Of a DNA stretch of 64,000 bases, positions 61,442 to 64,000 are shown piece after piece. The number at the start of each line of letters is the position of its first letter. The first letter of the stretch is position 1. The stretch comes from Rhodoferax bucti. GTDB lineage: Bacteria; Pseudomonadota; Gammaproteobacteria; Burkholderiales; Burkholderiaceae_C. Under the pieces are notes generated by a model. It searched no databases, had not been told where the DNA came from, and was given only the letters and a program-made list of their open reading frames with translations. Made by a program: the position numbers and the translations under genes. The stretch is from positions 119,866 through 183,865 of the forward strand of contig NZ_VAHD01000005.1 in assembly GCF_005876985.1 (NCBI RefSeq), given 5' to 3'.

Positions 61442-62965
61442 ATGGACATGATTGGCAAGGTGCGGCGCATGAAGTTGCGCGACCAACTCTCTGACGGAGA
61501 GATTTGCAGACGAACGGGACTGGCCAGAAACACGGTCAAGAAGTGGCTCAAGGCTCCCGGCGACATAACCCCGAAGTACGAACGCAAGAAGCTTGAGGGC
61601 AAGCTCACGCCATTTGAGCCTGTGCTGGAGCAAGCGCTGCGCACGGACGCACACCGGGCTAAGCATGCACGGCGCACTGGCAAGGCGCTATTTGCGCAGA
61701 TACAGGCCCAGGGATACCGGGGTGGCTACAGCGCAGTGACTGACTTCATTCGATCATGGCGTGAAGAAAGAGCCAAGGACCCCACCAAGGCCTTTGTGCC
61801 ACTGAGCTTCGAGCTCGGTGAGGCCTTCCAGTTCGACTGGAGTGAGGAGGGGCTGCTGGTTGGCGGTGTGTTTTACAAGATGCAGGTGGCCCATTTGAAG
61901 CTATGCGCCAGTCGTGCCTTCTGGCTTGTGGCCTACCCTGGGCAGGGCCACGAGATGCTGTTCGATGCGCACACCCGGTCATTCCATGCGCTGGGTGGTG
62001 TTGCCAGGCGTGGCATCTACGACAACATGAAGACTGCAGTGGACAAGGTCAAGAAGGGCAAGGGGCGCATTGTTAACGCGCGCTTCTCGGCGATGTGCAG
62101 CCACTACCTGTTTGATCCCGACTTCTGCAATGTGGCATCGGGCTGGGAGAAAGGGGTAGTGGAGAAGAACGTGCAGGACAGTCGCAGGCGCATCTGGATT
62201 GAGGCTGGTACGCGACGCTTTGGATCGTTCGCTGAACTCAACACCTGGCTCGGGGAGCGGTGCCACTCGATCTGGGCTGACACGGCGCATCCCATTCACA
62301 AGCAGTTCACCGTAGCGGAGATGCTGGAGTTGGAGCGTCCCCATCTCATGTCCATGCCTGTTCTGTTTGATGGCTACGTGGAGAAGCCTGCACGGGTCAG
62401 CAGCACTTGTCTGGTTGCTGTGGCGCGCAACCGTTACTCCGTGCCATGTGAGTGGGCTGGGCATCTGGTGAGCACACGGTTGTATCCCAACCGCGTGGAT
62501 GTTGCATGTGCGGAAACCATCATCGCCAGTCACGCCCGAACTCCGGGCAGCGGCCAAACGACATACGACTGGCAACACTACATTGAACTAATACAGCGCA
62601 AGCCTGGTGCGTTGCGAAACGGGGCGCCGTTCCTGGATCTGCCCGCGCCTTTGCAGCGCTTGCGCAAATCCCTACTGCGACACGCAGGAGGAGATCGCAC
62701 GATGGCACAGGTGTTGGCCACTGTACCGCAGGCTGGATTGGACGCCGTGTTGGTGGCGGTTGATCTGGTGCTTGAAGGGGCCACGCCCAATGGCAGCGTC
62801 AGTGCTGAGCATGTGCGCAATGTGCTGGCACGGCTGAATGCACCGCCCAGGCCCGAGCATGCACAGACCGCTTTGCAACTAACCCACCTTCCCATAGCTG
62901 ATACCGCACGCTACGACCGCCTGCGGCCCACCCATAACGATGACCAGGGAGTCTTCCATGCATGA
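61442..62965 (+). CDS. istA: IS21 transposase IstA
   Basis: A 507-residue DDE transposase with an N-terminal helix-turn-helix ([20 protein letters not shown]), a catalytic core starting at FQFDWSEEG with the first Asp, [11 protein letters not shown] with the second Asp and [13 protein letters not shown] with the Glu. The start ATG is at 61442 after AAGGTG. It works with IstB for cut-and-paste-like transposition. Confidence 0.92.
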   Translation: MDMIGKVRRMKLRDQLSDGEICRRTGLARNTVKKWLKAPGDITPKYERKKLEGKLTPFEPVLEQALRTDAHRAKHARRTGKALFAQIQAQGYRGGYSAVTDFIRSWREERAKDPTKAFVPLSFELGEAFQFDWSEEGLLVGGVFYKMQVAHLKLCASRAFWLVAYPGQGHEMLFDAHTRSFHALGGVARRGIYDNMKTAVDKVKKGKGRIVNARFSAMCSHYLFDPDFCNVASGWEKGVVEKNVQDSRRRIWIEAGTRRFGSFAELNTWLGERCHSIWADTAHPIHKQFTVAEMLELERPHLMSMPVLFDGYVEKPARVSSTCLVAVARNRYSVPCEWAGHLVSTRLYPNRVDVACAETIIASHARTPGSGQTTYDWQHYIELIQRKPGALRNGAPFLDLPAPLQRLRKSLLRHAGGDRTMAQVLATVPQAGLDAVLVAVDLVLEGATPNGSVSAEHVRNVLARLNAPPRPEHAQTALQLTHLPIADTARYDRLRPTHNDDQGVFHA

Positions 62966-63773
62966 TGCAGAACGCAACGTTCAAAGCGAGCTCAAGGCCT
63001 TGCGACTCAATGGCATGGCCAATGCCTGGGGCGACCTGATGGAGCAAGACGGCGGCGCAACAATCCAGAGCTCACGCTGGCTGATTGAACACTTGCTCCA
63101 GGCCGAGGATGTGGACAGGCACATGCGCTCCATTGCCCATCAGATGAAGGCAGCACGCTTCCCGATTCATCGGGACCTGGCAGGCTTCGACTTCGAAGTC
63201 TCACCAGTGGACAAAGCGCTCATCAAAAAGTTGGCGGACCTCACGTTCACGGAGGATGCACAGAACGTTGTTCTGATTGGTGGTCCTGGCACCGGTAAGA
63301 CCCATCTGGCGACTGCGCTGGGAATCTCTGGTCTGACACACCATTCAAAGCGTGTGCGCTTCTATTCCACGGTTGACCTAGTCAATGCGTTGGAGCAGGA
63401 GAAGGCCAAGGGAAATCCAGGTCGAATCGCCCTGAGCTTGATGCGCATGGACTTGGTCATTCTGGACGAACTGGGCTACTTGCCATTCAGCCAGGCCGGG
63501 GGAGCATTGCTGTTCCATCTGCTGTCCAAGCTCTATGAACACACCAGCGTTCTGATCACTACCAACCTGACGTTTGCAGAGTGGTCAGCCGTGTTCGGGG
63601 ATGCCAAGATGACCACGGCATTACTGGATCGACTCACCCATCACTGCCACATCGTTGAGACTGGCAATGAGTCCTACCGGTTCCGGCACAGCTCAAAGGA
63701 GGCCAAGGGAAAGATCAAATCAAGGGAGCAATACCGCCGGGCCGAAGCCAGTCAGGAGGTGACAAACCCCTAA
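62958..63773 (+). CDS. istB: IS21 helper ATPase IstB
   Basis: A 271-residue AAA+ ATPase related to DnaC, with Walker [10 protein letters not shown], Walker [11 protein letters not shown] and the sensor ITTNL. It chooses target DNA and activates IstA. The ATG at 62958 has GGGAG upstream and overlaps the istA stop by 8 bp. Confidence 0.92.
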   Translation: MHDAERNVQSELKALRLNGMANAWGDLMEQDGGATIQSSRWLIEHLLQAEDVDRHMRSIAHQMKAARFPIHRDLAGFDFEVSPVDKALIKKLADLTFTEDAQNVVLIGGPGTGKTHLATALGISGLTHHSKRVRFYSTVDLVNALEQEKAKGNPGRIALSLMRMDLVILDELGYLPFSQAGGALLFHLLSKLYEHTSVLITTNLTFAEWSAVFGDAKMTTALLDRLTHHCHIVETGNESYRFRHSSKEAKGKIKSREQYRRAEASQEVTNP

Positions 63774-63873
63774 AGGACTATAGTTATCCACAGTCAGCAG
63801 CCTAACTGCTGGCTACAAGCCCCCTATCAAAATTGAATCGGCACGCACTGTCAAGATTCAATCGGCGCCAACA

Positions 63874-64000
63874 GCCCATGACCTCATCGGTTTGGCTGCG
63901 TAGGCTCTTGGGTCTGCTCAACCATGCGTAAAAGCCGCTGCGTGAGACACCGAGCGTCTCGCATATCAAACCCACTGGCCAAGCCACTCGGTGCTTCGCT
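63874..64000 (-). pseudogene. IS3-family transposase orfB fragment cut by IS21
   Basis: The minus strand from 64000 reads KHRVAWPVGLICETLGVSRS, GFYAWLSRPKSLRSQTDEVM and G up to the IS21 end. This is the start of the IS3-family OrfB (HTH_21 region, ICxxLGVSRSGFYAW). The frame then runs into IS21 DNA. The rest of OrfB is not on the other side of IS21, and the 5' end lies outside the window. Confidence 0.8.

Larger units (their letters stand above)
61328..63873. mobile_element. IS21-family insertion sequence, complete
   Basis: The element runs from TGTTGCCGCCGA to TCGGCGCCAACA. The terminal 26 bp are imperfect inverted repeats (TGTTG-CGCCGA--GAA--TTGACAG), and each end has a second, internal copy of the GTGCCGAT...TTGA(C/T)AGGGG unit, as is typical of IS21. 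It carries istA and istB. No target duplication is seen: the left flank ends CCAATC and the right flank starts GCCCAT. Confidence 0.85.

Noticed and set aside
63780..63800. DnaA-box-like TTATCCACAG
   Set aside because: Single copy in the IS21 right end, away from the iteron origin; most likely chance.

Overview
The window looks like the accessory and backbone part of a plasmid (or an integrated plasmid) from a betaproteobacterium, most likely of the Comamonadaceae/Burkholderiales. The reasons are a replication initiator of the Rep_3 kind preceded by 21-22 bp iterons (54502-56211), a ParA with an N-terminal helix-turn-helix plus ParB (51995-54231), a KfrA-like protein, and a metal-resistance load (PbrR/CadR-CadA, CopK, CopSR, two multicopper oxidases, CusCBA) of the type known from Cupriavidus and Comamonadaceae plasmids. 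No rRNA, tRNA or CRISPR array was seen. The window begins inside a Tn3-family transposase and ends inside an IS3-family transposase fragment.

Layout. 1-771: 3' end of a Tn3-family tnpA, then about 650 bp of repeats and palindromes. 1428-6037 (minus): ietS-ietA, a subtilisin-like protease with an AAA ATPase, behind a kfrA-like gene; a helically phased 21-bp repeat array lies between kfrA and ietA. 6265-12764: a Pb/Cd/Zn operon (MerR regulator, a CadA with four metal-binding domains, PAP2 phosphatase, TRAP DctQM, LspA). 12823-19986: a dead small Cys-rich gene, an EamA exporter with a His tail, a second CadR/CadA pair, small zinc-ribbon and TPR proteins, and an orphan motA. 20021-25504 (minus): an envelope/copper block (PCuAC-like, DUF3703, L,D-transpeptidase, SCO1, DsbA-like, DsbB, LspA, CzcI-like, CopK). 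25675-45367: a large copper resistance island with CopSR, a TolC-like protein, two multicopper oxidases, cupredoxin, CusF, DUF411, DUF2933, a methyltransferase-like protein, an HMA chaperone, a Cu-ATPase and CusCBA.

45364-49816: an accessory patch with a decayed metallophosphoesterase, a HAD phosphatase, then a compact three-gene operon of a tyrosine recombinase, a protein with an ESCO-type zinc finger and acetyltransferase-like C-terminus, and an unknown protein, followed by a gene-poor stretch of inverted repeats. 49817-51937: a second, larger tyrosine recombinase. 51944-56211: partition and replication backbone with two identical 21-bp palindromes (candidate parS) and iterons. 56475-60424: a tightly coupled five-gene operon with three metallophosphoesterases (one fused to a HAD domain) and two small accessory proteins. 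61328-63873: a complete IS21-family element between two unrelated truncated genes.

How the parts work together. The metal genes form layered detoxification: cytoplasmic sensing (MerR proteins) and periplasmic sensing (CopS), inner-membrane P-type ATPases, transenvelope RND efflux, periplasmic oxidation and buffering (multicopper oxidases, CopK, CusF, cupredoxin), and envelope or thiol maintenance. Three near-identical MerR-type promoters with 19-bp spacers link three of these units. The best candidates for undescribed biology are the HAD/metallophosphoesterase operon, whose HAD plus phosphoesterase pairing occurs twice in the window, and the recombinase/ESCO-like operon. Functions proposed for these two are inference from domains and gene order.
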